Source: Microbulbifer celer (lineage in GTDB: Bacteria; Pseudomonadota; Gammaproteobacteria; Pseudomonadales; Cellvibrionaceae). Taken from it: a stretch of DNA of 64,000 bases. The number at the start of each line of letters is the position of its first letter. Positions within the stretch are counted from its first letter, which is position 1. Below, in pieces: positions 45,756 through 55,796 of this stretch. The stretch lies in the NCBI RefSeq assembly GCF_020991125.1, contig NZ_CP087715.1, forward strand, positions 3,587,001 through 3,651,000, written 5' to 3'. Both the position numbers and the translations under genes were made by a program. The notes below the pieces were generated by a model that did not search any database, was not told the origin of the DNA, and saw only the letters and a program-made list of their open reading frames with translations.

Positions 45756-47735
45756 TTATGGCGTCGCGGGCGCCTTCAGCGGCGTCACGTTGTTGGAAAC
45801 AGTGCTGGCCACGGGCGCCGGGGCGATACTTTCGGGCGCCGAACCGGTCTGTTTGAGCAGGTCTTCCAGCGCGCCCAGCGCGTTGTGATTGCGTACCAGC
45901 TCCTCTTCCAGTGCGCGCAGGTCGGTGCGCTTGCTCTGGGTTTTCTGCTTCAGCTCCGTCAGCTTGATCAGGTGGCGGTTCAGCAGGAGTTTCTGATACT
46001 GCACATGCTGCTTCAAGGGCTCCAGCACCTGATCCAGCCAGCCATCGGCAGCCGAAATCATCTGGCTGTAAAGACGACCGACTTCATTGGCCAGGGTGGC
46101 AACAAAACGCTCGGTCAGCCGATTGCGGCGCGCCAGCAGCAGTTGTGGTGAACGGCGCAACTGCGCGGCCTGGCGGTGCAACCCCCGCAACGCCGCGCGG
46201 AATACGTCAATTTCAAAATGATGCTCGGCAGAAACCACGTTGTTGAGGCTGGAACGACCGTAGACCGCGTCGACGAGTCGATTGGCCTGATCGACCTCCC
46301 GCTCCAGATTACCCAGCTGCTGCTCCACTCCCCCCATAAAGCTGTCAATTGCTCGCGCCAGCCCCAGCGGAGACCAGCGCTCATTGAGGGCGTAGCGGGT
46401 TTCTTCGACCAGCTGTTGCAGTTGCTGGCTGGAAACCGGAGCCAACAAGGAGGCACGCTGACGGGCGAGCATCCGCTGGCTGGATTTCAGGGTCAGCAAC
46501 TCCTGATGACAGTACTTGTGCTGCTCTTTGGCGGTCTTATGTAACTGCTTCAGTTCATCCAGCTGCTCCTGGGTGGTGACGCCCTGTCGCTGCAGATGAT
46601 CCAGGGTTGCACGGCCACTGTTGAGACGGCGCTTGAGCAGATCGCGGGTATCTGCCATCAACGTCAGTGCCTGATGCAGTGAACGGTGGTTGGCCACTTT
46701 CTGGCGGTGTTCCAGCAGGCGCTGCACCAACAGTGATTCAAAATCCCCGAACCGACTCTGCTGCAGTATCAGCGGATCGCTTTGGGCTCGGGCCAGCAGC
46801 GCTTTCTTGGCCGACACGCCCACGACATTTTCCTGCGGCAGGTCCAGCAATTTGCTGACCTCTGCCCGCATCTTGCGCAGCATCTGATCGGCGTCTTCAT
46901 CCGGATCATCCCACAGCACGTCGATCTTGTTCAGCAGCGCCATCACTGCGGTGCCGCGATGCTGGCGCAGGGGTACCAAGTGGGTTTCCCACATGTTCAG
47001 GTCGGTACCACTGACACCGGCATCCGCCGACAACAGGAAAGCAACGGCCTGGGCACCCGGCAGTGTGGACAGGGTCAGCTCCGGCTCGTTACCCAGCGCA
47101 TTCAATCCGGGGGTATCGATGATGCGCAGCCCCTGTGCCAGCAGTGGGTGCGGCAGGGAGATCAGCGCATAGCGCCAGGCCGGGATCTGCACCATGTTGC
47201 CGTTGCCATCGAGGTGGCGGCGATCGAATCCGTAGCGGGCAGCCTCTTCCGGGGTCACCGCCTTGCTCGCCGCGACCTTCATCAACGCCTCGCGGGTGGC
47301 ATCCGCATCGTCCGGGTCAAAATTGAAATTCACCCACTTCTGCGGAATACGGCGGAAACTTTCCAGGCTGGTATTAGTGGCCAGGGTTTCGATGGGCAGC
47401 AAGCGGACAGAAGCACCTTGCCCCCCATCGGAGAAAATCTCCGTGGGGCACATGGTGGTGCGACCGGGGCGCGAGGGCAGCAGACGCTTGCCGTAGGTGT
47501 GCGACAACAGCGCATTGATCAGCTCGGTTTTCCCGCGGGAGAACTCCCCCACCAGCGCCACCGTGAACTGATCATCAATCAACAGTTGGCGCGCCTGCTG
47601 CACCACCTGACGGGCGCCGGCAGAATTGGGGAAGTGTTCCTCCAGCCAGTGACTGAAGGTATCGAGCTGGCTGTCCAGAGCCTTCTTCCAGCGGTCATAA
47701 TCGGCAATGTGCTGGCGCAATGTCGCATCTTCCAT
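45756..47735 (-). CDS. Dynamin-like GTPase
   Basis: 659-residue bacterial dynamin-family protein, predicted cytoplasmic and membrane-associated. P-loop GEFSRGKTELIN near residues 63-74; the switch region GRTTMCPTEI; DTPGLNAL (G3) and NKID (G4, in LLNKIDVLWDD). Long helical stalk follows, with heptads suggesting coiled coils (KQLHKTAKEQHKYCHQEL; LKQKTQSKRTDLRALEEELV). No TM helix obvious. Function in membrane remodelling is by family only. Confidence 0.9.
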   Translation of the reverse strand: MEDATLRQHIADYDRWKKALDSQLDTFSHWLEEHFPNSAGARQVVQQARQLLIDDQFTVALVGEFSRGKTELINALLSHTYGKRLLPSRPGRTTMCPTEIFSDGGQGASVRLLPIETLATNTSLESFRRIPQKWVNFNFDPDDADATREALMKVAASKAVTPEEAARYGFDRRHLDGNGNMVQIPAWRYALISLPHPLLAQGLRIIDTPGLNALGNEPELTLSTLPGAQAVAFLLSADAGVSGTDLNMWETHLVPLRQHRGTAVMALLNKIDVLWDDPDEDADQMLRKMRAEVSKLLDLPQENVVGVSAKKALLARAQSDPLILQQSRFGDFESLLVQRLLEHRQKVANHRSLHQALTLMADTRDLLKRRLNSGRATLDHLQRQGVTTQEQLDELKQLHKTAKEQHKYCHQELLTLKSSQRMLARQRASLLAPVSSQQLQQLVEETRYALNERWSPLGLARAIDSFMGGVEQQLGNLEREVDQANRLVDAVYGRSSLNNVVSAEHHFEIDVFRAALRGLHRQAAQLRRSPQLLLARRNRLTERFVATLANEVGRLYSQMISAADGWLDQVLEPLKQHVQYQKLLLNRHLIKLTELKQKTQSKRTDLRALEEELVRNHNALGALEDLLKQTGSAPESIAPAPVASTVSNNVTPLKAPATP

Positions 47736-47982
47736 GTTGGGTGTTCTTGTTATTACTGCTTGGATTTAAAAGTCCCACCCATTTTCGGGTATGGGACCGA
47801 CAAGTTAAAGACCGTTGATGTCTTTTCGTGCGCCGTTGGGCGCTATCGCTGAGAAAGGCACAGAAAATGGCAGGATAGTCAGGATGCGAGAAGGTGAGGA
47901 GGCCCGGAAGGCAGAGGGTAAAGGTGACGCTCCGAGGCGGGGCCGAGCAAGCAGCCCCGTTGATCCGGCGGAAGAAACCCTG

Positions 47983-48588
47983 TCAGAACGGAATATGCCA
48001 GAACAGGTTGTAAACGATCTGAGGCATATGCGCACTCTGCGCAAAACCTACCAGCAGCTTGTCCACCACGGTAAGCAGGATAAAGACAAAGATCGGACTG
48101 ATATCAATCACCCCCAGTGGTGGAATGATTTTACGCACCGGGGCATAGACCGGCTCCAGCAGCTGCTGCAGCAACATCAACGCCGGATGGCTGCTCTGTG
48201 GCGCCACCCAGCTGACCACGATGGAGATCAGCATGCCCACAAACAGAACGGCGATCAGTGTCATCAGACACCCGAGCAGAGACCACAGCAGTGCTGATAG
48301 CGGGTTGAGGATGGCGCCACCGGCAAGGAAGCCTGCGCCCATGATCATGACCCACCCCACCAGCAGCGCCAGCACAATGGAAGCCATATCCAGCCCGAAC
48401 AGGCCCGGCACCACCTTGCGCAGGGGGCGCAGCAGGGGATTGGTGATTTTTACAATGCCCTGGGAGATGGGATTGTAAAAATCCGCCCGCGCCAGCTGCA
48501 GCATAAAGCGCAGGATGACGGTAAACAGAAACAGAATGCCGATTGTGGCGAGAATGAAAACGCCGATATTGCTGAAGGTGTTGACCAT
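47983..48588 (-). CDS. YggT family membrane protein
   Basis: 201 residues with two YGGT repeats, each with about two TM helices: FTVILRFMLQLARADFYNPI followed by TNPLLRPLRKVVPG, then WVAPQSSHPALMLLQQLLEP followed by VYAPVRKIIPP. YggT proteins are linked to osmotic or ion stress and to cell shape; function is uncertain. Lies next to proC, as in most gammaproteobacteria. Confidence 0.93.
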   Translation of the reverse strand: MVNTFSNIGVFILATIGILFLFTVILRFMLQLARADFYNPISQGIVKITNPLLRPLRKVVPGLFGLDMASIVLALLVGWVMIMGAGFLAGGAILNPLSALLWSLLGCLMTLIAVLFVGMLISIVVSWVAPQSSHPALMLLQQLLEPVYAPVRKIIPPLGVIDISPIFVFILLTVVDKLLVGFAQSAHMPQIVYNLFWHIPF

Positions 48589-48692
48589 CGAAAGTCCCTG
48601 TTACGTCTTGAATAAAGTGCGTGGTAAACCCGGCACAGGGTTATTCTGTTTTCCCGCCGGGTTTTTGATGCGTGTTAGGCTGATGCCAGGAC

Positions 48693-49520
48693 TCATTTAT
48701 CCAGCTCTTTTGCCATCTCCGCCGCTCTGGCTGCGCAATCGCGCATGGCGTGCTCTACCAATTCCGGCAATCCACCCTCCTGGAAGCGCTTCACCGCGCG
48801 TTCGGTGGTGCCATTGGGCGACATGACGTTCTGTTTAAGCTGTGCCACATCGACATCCGCAGCCACCGCAAGTTTCGCTGCGCCCAGGGCGGTTTGCAAG
48901 GTGAGGCGTTCCGCGTCGGCGCGGCTCATGCCCGCCTTCTCTGCCGCATCAATCATGGATTCCATAAACTGAAAGTAGTACGCCGGACCGGAACCGGACA
49001 CCGCAATCACCTGATCGATGCCGGATTCTTCTTCCACCCAGATCGCGATGCCGACGGCGTCTGCCATCTGCGTGGCAACGGACTTCTGCTCATCCGTCAC
49101 CCCCTCACCCGCGTACAGGCCAGTAACCCCGGTGCCGACGAGCGCCGGCGTATTGGGCATCGCGCGGATAATCGGCACGCCGGCACCCAGCCAACGCTGG
49201 TAGGCGGCCAGTGGAATACCAGCGGCGAGCGTAATCACCAACGGTTTGCGAGTACTCACCTCATCGGCAATGGTGTCACACAGTTCCTTCATCATCTGCG
49301 GCTTTACCGACAACACCACCACATCCGCATCCCGGATTGCAGCGAGATTATCGGTGCTGCCGCGTACGCCAGTCTTGCCGGTAAATTCCTTGAGCTTTTC
49401 CGCGTTGCGGCCGGTCGCGACAATGCTGTCTGCCGGGTAGCCACTGGCCACCATGCCACCGATCACCGCGCCCGCCATATTGCCGGCGCCGCCGATAAAG
49501 ACCATTTTGTGCTGAGACAT
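48693..49520 (-). CDS. proC: Pyrroline-5-carboxylate reductase
   Basis: NADPH-dependent last step of proline synthesis. 275 residues: Rossmann motif FIGGAGNMAGAVIGG at the start, VLSVKPQMMKEL, and the family signature region SGSGPAYYFQFMESMIDAAEKAG. Adjacent to yggT and yggS. Confidence 0.97.
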   Translation of the reverse strand: MSQHKMVFIGGAGNMAGAVIGGMVASGYPADSIVATGRNAEKLKEFTGKTGVRGSTDNLAAIRDADVVVLSVKPQMMKELCDTIADEVSTRKPLVITLAAGIPLAAYQRWLGAGVPIIRAMPNTPALVGTGVTGLYAGEGVTDEQKSVATQMADAVGIAIWVEEESGIDQVIAVSGSGPAYYFQFMESMIDAAEKAGMSRADAERLTLQTALGAAKLAVAADVDVAQLKQNVMSPNGTTERAVKRFQEGGLPELVEHAMRDCAARAAEMAKELDK

Positions 49521-49545
49521 GTATACCTCTGAATACTGAATAGGT

Positions 49546-50241
49546 TTATGTGCGCGCGCCGAAGATATCGGTACCGATTCTTACGATAGTCGCACCGCTG
49601 AAGATCGCCGCTTCCATATCCCCGGACATCCCCATGGACAGTGTATCCAGTTCGGCATCCGGCAACTGTTCGCGCAGTTGATCCAGCAACGCCGCCAACT
49701 GCCTGAACGGTGTGCGCTGATCCTCGTCACCGATGCGACGGGCGGGGATCGCCATCAGGCCGCGCAAGCGCAGATTGGGCAGTGCCACCACCGCTTCGGC
49801 AAGCGCCGGCAGCTTCTCTGGCGCAACTCCGGACTTGCTGTCTTCGTCATCGATATTGACCTGCAGGCAGATATTCAGCGGCGGCATGCCCGCAGCGCGT
49901 TGCTCCGACAGTCGCCGCGCGATTTTTAACCGATCGACACTGTGCATCCAGTGGAAGTGCTCCGCCACATCGCGACTTTTGTTGGACTGCAGCGGGCCGA
50001 TGAAATGCCAGGTGATGTCGCAATCCGTCAGCGCTGACTGTTTTTCCAGCGCCTCCTGCAGATAGTTCTCGCCAAAATGGCGCTGACCCGCGTCATAGGC
50101 GGCTCTCAGATCCGCCGCCGGACGGGTTTTCGACACTGCCAGCAGGGTGACAGAATCGTCCGCTCGGTCACAGCTGCGACAGGCTGTGACAATTCGCTCA
50201 GAGACAGCATTGAGGTTTTCGGCGATCGACCCTTTGCGCAT
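49546..50241 (-). CDS. yggS: YggS family PLP homeostasis protein
   Basis: 231-residue PLP-binding TIM-barrel protein. LLAVSKTRPAADLRAAYDAG carries the PLP lysine (in VSKT); HFGENYLQEAL and WHFIGPLQSNK are family hallmarks; LSMGMSGDMEAAI near the end binds phosphate. Start at MRKGSIAENL. Diverges from pilT. Confidence 0.96.
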   Translation of the reverse strand: MRKGSIAENLNAVSERIVTACRSCDRADDSVTLLAVSKTRPAADLRAAYDAGQRHFGENYLQEALEKQSALTDCDITWHFIGPLQSNKSRDVAEHFHWMHSVDRLKIARRLSEQRAAGMPPLNICLQVNIDDEDSKSGVAPEKLPALAEAVVALPNLRLRGLMAIPARRIGDEDQRTPFRQLAALLDQLREQLPDAELDTLSMGMSGDMEAAIFSGATIVRIGTDIFGART

Positions 50242-50344
50242 ATACTGGGACCCTTCTCCGCTCCGGCCAGATAGTGCCAGTGTTTGAAAACCGCGCATTC
50301 TACGCGACTGCCCGGAAGCACCCCAAGAACAATAAGGTAGCAGT

Positions 50345-51379
50345 ATGGACATTACAGAACTCCTCGCCTTCAGTGCCAAGCAAAACGCCTCTGACCTGCA
50401 CCTCTCCGCCGGCCTCCCCCCCATGATCCGGGTAGACGGCGACGTGCGCCGTATCAACCTGCCGCCCATGGAGCACAAGCAGGTGCACTCCCTGATCTAC
50501 GAGATCATGAACGACAAGCAGCGCAAGGATTACGAAGAGTTCCTCGAGACCGACTTCTCCTTCGAAGTCCCGGGCGTCGCCCGCTTCCGTGTCAACGCCT
50601 TCAACCACAACCGCGGCGCCGGCGCGGTATTCCGGACCATTCCCTCCGAGGTACTCACCATGGAAGACCTGGGGATGGGCCAGGTGTTCAAACAGATCTC
50701 CGATACTCCACGCGGCCTAGTCCTGGTCACCGGCCCCACCGGCTCCGGTAAGTCCACCACCCTCGCCGCGATGATGGACTACATCAACGACAACAAATAC
50801 GAGCACGTCCTCACCATCGAGGACCCGATCGAATTCGTGCACGAATCCAAAAAGTGCCTGGTCAACCAGCGGGAAGTCCACCGCGACACCCACGGCTTCG
50901 CCGAAGCCCTGCGCTCCGCCCTGCGTGAAGACCCCGACATCATCCTCGTGGGTGAGATGCGCGACCTCGAAACCATCCGCCTCGCACTCACCGCCGCAGA
51001 AACCGGCCACCTGGTATTCGGCACCCTGCACACCACCTCCGCCGCCAAAACCATCGACCGGGTGGTGGACGTATTCCCCGCACAGGAGAAAGCCATGGTG
51101 CGCTCCATGCTCTCGGAATCCCTGCAGGCAGTAATCTCCCAGACCCTGCTCAAACGCAACGGCGGCGGCCGTGTCGCCGCCCACGAAATCATGCGCGGCA
51201 CCTCCGCTATCCGTAACCTCATCCGCGAAGACAAAATCGCCCAGATGTACTCCGCCATCCAGACCGGCGCCAGCGTCGGCATGCAGACCATGGACCAGTG
51301 CCTGCAGGATCTGGTGGAAAAACGCATCATCAGCCGCGAAGTTGCGCGCGAGAAAGCGAAGATGCCGGAGAACTTCTAA
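50345..51379 (+). CDS. pilT: PilT, type IV pilus retraction ATPase
   Basis: Hexameric cytoplasmic ATPase that retracts pili. 344 residues. MDITELLAFSAKQNASDLHL at the N-terminus, Walker A TGPTGSGKST near residue 132, Asp and His boxes, and the C-terminal AIRNLIRE motif needed for retraction. Followed by pilU. Confidence 0.98.
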   Translation: MDITELLAFSAKQNASDLHLSAGLPPMIRVDGDVRRINLPPMEHKQVHSLIYEIMNDKQRKDYEEFLETDFSFEVPGVARFRVNAFNHNRGAGAVFRTIPSEVLTMEDLGMGQVFKQISDTPRGLVLVTGPTGSGKSTTLAAMMDYINDNKYEHVLTIEDPIEFVHESKKCLVNQREVHRDTHGFAEALRSALREDPDIILVGEMRDLETIRLALTAAETGHLVFGTLHTTSAAKTIDRVVDVFPAQEKAMVRSMLSESLQAVISQTLLKRNGGGRVAAHEIMRGTSAIRNLIREDKIAQMYSAIQTGASVGMQTMDQCLQDLVEKRIISREVAREKAKMPENF

Positions 51380-51385
51380 GGCTCA

Positions 51386-51452
51386 TCAACTGGATCCCGG
51401 CTCAGGGCCGGGATGACGAAACAGAGTCATTCCGGACCAGATCCGGAATCTA
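51386..51452. repeat. REP-like palindromic pair after pilT
   Basis: GGATCCCGGC...GCCGGGATGAC then GTCATTCCGG...TCCGGAATC, two paired arms, 10-65 nt after pilT. A similar CCCCGGC-TTTC-GCCGGGG-TGAC element lies at 63580-63606. Confidence 0.6.
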
Positions 51453-51492
51453 GAAGCTACAAAGTACAAAACTACAAATCGAAGGCCGGGCG

Positions 51493-51585
51493 CCGGGTGC
51501 GGGTTTTCAGGATCGTCGCAAACAGGATGTTTGCGCCGAAGCGCCCAGGGATGGGTTCACAGCGGTCCTGAAAACCCGCACCCGG
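51493..51585. repeat. Compound palindromic element, copy 1
   Basis: Perfect 20-bp outer arms (CCGGGTGCGGGTTTTCAGGA, 51493-51512, paired with 51566-51585), an inner 7-bp hairpin (CGCAAAC / GTTTGCG, 51517-51535), and a loop with CCCAGGGATGGGTT. The loop motif recurs in copy 2 at 58353-58463. Confidence 0.8.
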
Positions 51586-51656
51586 TGACCGGCCGCCACC
51601 GGACTGCAAAAAACCTCCGGGGCCAATAAAGAACACGCAAAAAAGCGGTAACAACA

Positions 51657-52805
51657 ATGGAAATCGAACGCCTCCTGCAACTCGTCACCGAAAAAGGTGC
51701 CTCCGACCTCTTCATCACCGCTGGGGTCCCGCCGTCCATCAAACTGAACGGCAAAGTCCTCCCCGCCAGCAGCAGCGCCCTCACCCCCGAAAAAGCACGG
51801 GAAATGGTCGTCGGCATCATGAACGAAAAGCAGCGGCGCGAATTTGCCGAGAACAAAGAACTCAACTTCGCCATCTCCGTACGCAACGTCGGCCGTTTCC
51901 GGGTCTCCGCCTTCTTCCAGCGCAACCTCGTCGGCATGGTGCTGCGCCGGATCGAAACCCGCATCCCCACCATCGACGGCCTCGGCCTGCCCGAACAGCT
52001 CAAAGAGCTCGCCATGACCAAACGCGGCCTGATCATTTTTGTCGGCGCCACCGGTACCGGTAAATCCACCTCGCTCGCCTCCATGATCGGCCACCGCAAC
52101 GAAAACTCGAAAGGGCACATCATCTCCATCGAAGACCCAATCGAATTCGTGCACCAGCACCGCGGCTGTATCGTCACCCAGCGCGAAGTCGGCCTTGATA
52201 CCGAATCCTTCGAGACCGCCCTCAAAAATACCCTGCGTCAGGCCCCCGACGTCATCCTGATTGGCGAGGTGCGTTCGCGGGAAACCATGGACCACGCCAT
52301 CGCCTTCGCCGAAACCGGCCACCTGTGCCTGTGTACCCTGCACGCCAACAACGCCAACCAGGCGCTGGACCGGATCATTCACTTCTTCCCGGCGGACCGG
52401 CACCAACAACTGTGGATGGACCTGTCCCTCAACCTGCAGGCCATGGTCGCCCAGCAGCTGGTACCAACGCCGGATGGCGACGGCCGCCGCGCCTGTCTCG
52501 AGATCATGATCAACACCCCGCTGATGTCAGACCTGATCCGCAAAGGCGAAGTCCACAAAATGAAGGAGCTGATGAAGCGTTCCAACGAACAGGGCATGCA
52601 GACCTTCGACCAGGCCCTGTACGAACTCTACGACCGCGGCGAAATCACCTACGAAGACGCCCTCGCCCACGCCGACTCCGCCAACGACCTGCGCCTGATG
52701 ATCAAGCTCAAATCCGAATCGGATGCCGAGTACCTCAACAGCGCCGCCGACGAACTGAGCCTCGCCGGCGACACCGACACCAGCGGTGGCCCACAAATCT
52801 ACTAA
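51657..52805 (+). CDS. pilU: PilU, type IV pilus retraction ATPase partner
   Basis: 382-residue PilT paralogue that supports PilT-driven retraction. MEIERLLQLVTEKGASDLF at the start, Walker A GATGTGKSTSLAS near residue 134, and a C-terminal extension beyond PilT, as is usual. It lacks the AIRNLIRE motif at the matching site (has MSDLIRKGE), as PilU proteins do. Confidence 0.97.
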   Translation: MEIERLLQLVTEKGASDLFITAGVPPSIKLNGKVLPASSSALTPEKAREMVVGIMNEKQRREFAENKELNFAISVRNVGRFRVSAFFQRNLVGMVLRRIETRIPTIDGLGLPEQLKELAMTKRGLIIFVGATGTGKSTSLASMIGHRNENSKGHIISIEDPIEFVHQHRGCIVTQREVGLDTESFETALKNTLRQAPDVILIGEVRSRETMDHAIAFAETGHLCLCTLHANNANQALDRIIHFFPADRHQQLWMDLSLNLQAMVAQQLVPTPDGDGRRACLEIMINTPLMSDLIRKGEVHKMKELMKRSNEQGMQTFDQALYELYDRGEITYEDALAHADSANDLRLMIKLKSESDAEYLNSAADELSLAGDTDTSGGPQIY

Positions 52806-52891
52806 TACAACCCACCCCGGGGCCGCGGGGCTCCAGCTCCGCAAGCGGGCCACCGGCCCACCCCACTCACTGAATACTGGTGCATGCTGCC

Positions 52892-53638
52892 ATGAGTAAG
52901 AAAGTTTTGATCACCGGCGGCAGTCGCGGCATTGGCGCCGCCACCGCCAAACTACTCGCCAGCCGCGGCTACGATATCTGTATCAGTTATCGCGAGCGCA
53001 CATCTGCCGCTGATTCTGTGCTGGAATCGATCCGCTCCCACGGCGTGAAAGCCATTGCGGTACAGGCAGATATTTCCCATGAAAGCGACGTGGTCAATCT
53101 GTTTCGCAATGTGGATGAACAGCTCGGGCCGCTCACGGCGCTGGTCAACAATGCCGGTATGCTGTTGCAACAGACCCGCGTCGAGCAAATGACCGCCGAG
53201 CGTATCAACCGCATACTGCAAACCAACGTCACCGGCACCCTGCTCTGTTGTCGCGAAGCGATTAAACGCATGTCTACCAGACATGGCGGCAATGGCGGTT
53301 CAATCGTGAACGTCTCGTCAGGCGCAGCCCGCAGCGGTTCGCCCAATGAATATATCGATTACGCCGCCAGCAAAGGTGCGGTAGATACCCTGACAATCGG
53401 ACTCAGCAAAGAAATTGCGCGGGAGGGTATTCGGGTCAATAGTGTGCGCCCGGGGCTTATCGATACCGAGATGCACAGTGACGGGGGGGAGCCCGGCCGT
53501 ATCGCTCGACTGAAACCGGCGATACCACTGGGACGCGGTGGAAAAGATACCGAGGTAGCCGCGGCAATTGCCTGGTTACTCAGTGATGAAGCGAGTTTCA
53601 CCACCGGGTCCTTTATCGACACGACGGGCGGGCTTTGA
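52892..53638 (+). CDS. Short-chain dehydrogenase/reductase (glucose 1-dehydrogenase-like)
   Basis: 248-residue SDR enzyme. Cofactor loop TGGSRGIG near residues 8-15, NNAG, catalytic SerTyrLys in NVSSGAAR and YIDYAASKG (Tyr-x3-Lys), RVNSVRPGLIDT, and TGSFIDTTGG at the C-terminus. Substrate unknown. Start ATG chosen at MSKKVLITGG; a GTG four codons upstream is possible. Confidence 0.93.
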   Translation: MSKKVLITGGSRGIGAATAKLLASRGYDICISYRERTSAADSVLESIRSHGVKAIAVQADISHESDVVNLFRNVDEQLGPLTALVNNAGMLLQQTRVEQMTAERINRILQTNVTGTLLCCREAIKRMSTRHGGNGGSIVNVSSGAARSGSPNEYIDYAASKGAVDTLTIGLSKEIAREGIRVNSVRPGLIDTEMHSDGGEPGRIARLKPAIPLGRGGKDTEVAAAIAWLLSDEASFTTGSFIDTTGGL

Positions 53639-53676
53639 CCGGCGGACTTTAACGAGCGCGTTTTGATACGTCCGTA

Positions 53677-54450
53677 TCAGGCCAGTTCAGACAGCAGCGT
53701 CTTGATACTACCCAGCAACCGGCGTGAAACCGGTGGTGCCAACTCAATACCACTCAGCGTCACTTCGTGCCCGCCCGTGGTTTTACGCAAACCGGTGATG
53801 TAATCCACCGCCACAATGGCGCTGCGGTGTACCCGCACAAAGCGCTCGCCAAATTCCGCTTCCAGTTCTTTCAGGGATTCATCCAGCACCGTCTCGCCGC
53901 TACTGTGATGGGCAATGACGTATTTGTCTTCGGCCACAAAGCAGCGGATATCGTCTACATCCAGCAACTGGACGCCGCGACGGCTTACCGCCTTGATCTG
54001 GCGGCGGCCGCTTGCGGAGGTTGAGCGGACGGAATCGGTTTGCAGTAGCTGCGGTTTGCTCAGTCTTCGCGCCTGGGCAATCGCCTGTGCCAGTTGCTCC
54101 ACATTGACGGGCTTGAGCAGGTAACCGGATGGAGCAACCGCAAAGGCAGGGAGCGCAAACTGGTCGTGGGCGGTGCAGAATATGATCGCGGGCGGGTTCG
54201 GACGTTTGCAGATTTGTTCGGCGAGTTGGAGCCCGTTTTGTCCGGGCATTTCGATATCCAGTAACAACAGGTCCGGGTCGAGTGAATCCAGCTGTTGTAA
54301 CGCGCTTTCACCATCGGCAGCTTCTCCCAGCAGTTGGCAACCATCAATAGCCTGCAACTGGCGGGCCAGCCTGGCCCGCGCCAGCGGTTCATCGTCGACA
54401 ATCAGCACCCCCAGGTCATTCAGACCCGAAGCCGTGGAAGCGTCACTCAC
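53677..54450 (-). CDS. algR: AlgR-like LytTR response regulator
   Basis: 257 residues: REC domain with phospho-acceptor Asp about 65 (LLLLDIEMPGQNG), then a LytTR DNA-binding domain (VQLLDVDDIRCFVAEDKYV, FVRVHRSAIVAVDYI). In Pseudomonas AlgR controls alginate, pilus and other genes. Its ATG overlaps the algZ stop by 4 nt. Exact orthology to AlgR is likely but not proved. Confidence 0.88.
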   Translation of the reverse strand: MSDASTASGLNDLGVLIVDDEPLARARLARQLQAIDGCQLLGEAADGESALQQLDSLDPDLLLLDIEMPGQNGLQLAEQICKRPNPPAIIFCTAHDQFALPAFAVAPSGYLLKPVNVEQLAQAIAQARRLSKPQLLQTDSVRSTSASGRRQIKAVSRRGVQLLDVDDIRCFVAEDKYVIAHHSSGETVLDESLKELEAEFGERFVRVHRSAIVAVDYITGLRKTTGGHEVTLSGIELAPPVSRRLLGSIKTLLSELA

Positions 54451-55697
54451 AGGACAGCCTCCTCGCTGACCGCCGCGGTTTGCGCCGGTTGCTTTTTTGA
54501 TCCGGTTTCTACTGTCACGTTCACTGGCAAGCGCAATTCCACGCGGTATTTTCCGTCGTGAACACCGGCACTGAACCGGTAGCGATTGCCGTAAAACGCA
54601 TTGAGACGTTGGCGAATATTTTCCATCGCCATACCGTTGCCCTGCTGAATGTTACTGGTATTACCTGCATCAGCGAGCGCACTTTCTGTCTCGGAAACTG
54701 CAATAGGGTTTTGTATCGACAATAGCAGTTCACCAGGCGCGTCGCCAATGACATTTTTGCGAATAACGATTTGAATCGTGCCACCCGTGCGCAGTCGTGC
54801 CACACCATGCAAAACTGCATTTTCCAGCAGTGGTTGCAGCAGCATGGCGGGGATTGCTAATTGCGCGGGCAATTCATCGACCTGCCACTCCTGTTGCAGG
54901 CGATCCCCCAGTCGAAGCGACTCGATTTCCAGGTAGCGTTTTGCCAGCACAATTTCCTCGGTGAGTGGTGCCAGCTTGGTATCGGACAGAGATGCGCGAA
55001 ACAGGGCGCAGAGATCTTCCACCAGTTTTTCTGCCCGCTCCGCATCCACGGCAATCAGGCTGGCGAGACTGTTCATACTGTTGAACAGAAAGTGTGGCCG
55101 GATGCGGGACTGCAACGCTTCGATCCGCGCGCCCAGTTCCGCCTGCTGCTGATTATGCAGCTGCTGCTGAACGTAGGCGTAACGGAGCACCACACCGGCG
55201 CAGATGGCACCGACGAGGAAGTTGGCCAGCAGTGCCCAGTAGTCGATCCTGCTACCAGTCATATCCGCCATCCACCAGTGCTGGGCCACCAGCACGCTCG
55301 CCACGACCACCAGCACGGTGGTAAAACTGAGCGCAGCGGCGAGTTTGTGCGACAGACGGGCGAGGTGCGGACGCAGGCGACAGAGGATGGCGGCGGAAGG
55401 GAGGATCACCCACTGGATTGTCAGAGAGATCAGCCCCAGGCGCTGCCAGTTGAAGGGATGCAGACCATCGGTGGCCAGCACCAGTACCAGAGCCAGCAGT
55501 TCGCCCATCAGAACCAGGGCGGCGATGGCGGTCACACTGCACAGATCGGGCAGGAACGGGATATCATCCCGATCTACACCCTCACCCGTCGCGCGGTCCA
55601 TTTGTACGGCGCGCGCAGAATCTTTGCCCGAGGGGGCAATTTCGCGAATTTGCTGCGTTATAATGCCCGCCGCTTGCGTGGACCGGGAAGACGTCAT
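54447..55697 (-). CDS. algZ: AlgZ/FimS-like sensor histidine kinase
   Basis: 416-residue LytS/YehU-type kinase. A hydrophobic N-terminal region with about four TM helices (residues ~50-200), then the His_kinase domain ([18 protein letters not shown]) and an ATPase end (ENAVLHGV and [13 protein letters not shown]). Some such kinases lack usual autophosphorylation residues; here the HFLFN motif is present. Diverges from argH, as in Pseudomonas. Confidence 0.9.
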   Translation of the reverse strand: MTSSRSTQAAGIITQQIREIAPSGKDSARAVQMDRATGEGVDRDDIPFLPDLCSVTAIAALVLMGELLALVLVLATDGLHPFNWQRLGLISLTIQWVILPSAAILCRLRPHLARLSHKLAAALSFTTVLVVVASVLVAQHWWMADMTGSRIDYWALLANFLVGAICAGVVLRYAYVQQQLHNQQQAELGARIEALQSRIRPHFLFNSMNSLASLIAVDAERAEKLVEDLCALFRASLSDTKLAPLTEEIVLAKRYLEIESLRLGDRLQQEWQVDELPAQLAIPAMLLQPLLENAVLHGVARLRTGGTIQIVIRKNVIGDAPGELLLSIQNPIAVSETESALADAGNTSNIQQGNGMAMENIRQRLNAFYGNRYRFSAGVHDGKYRVELRLPVNVTVETGSKKQPAQTAAVSEEAVL

Positions 55698-55796
55698 ACC
55701 ACGTTATCTTTATTCTGGTTCCGCTCTCAAGACAGTGAAGATACCGCCATCCCGGATCGACTTCCATATCACAACCCACATTCAACCAGAGGCAGC

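Noticed and set aside
54861-55796. Long plus-strand extension of the argH frame
   Set aside because: It is antisense to algZ and lacks family similarity; the ATG after GAGGCAGC gives the standard ArgH length.
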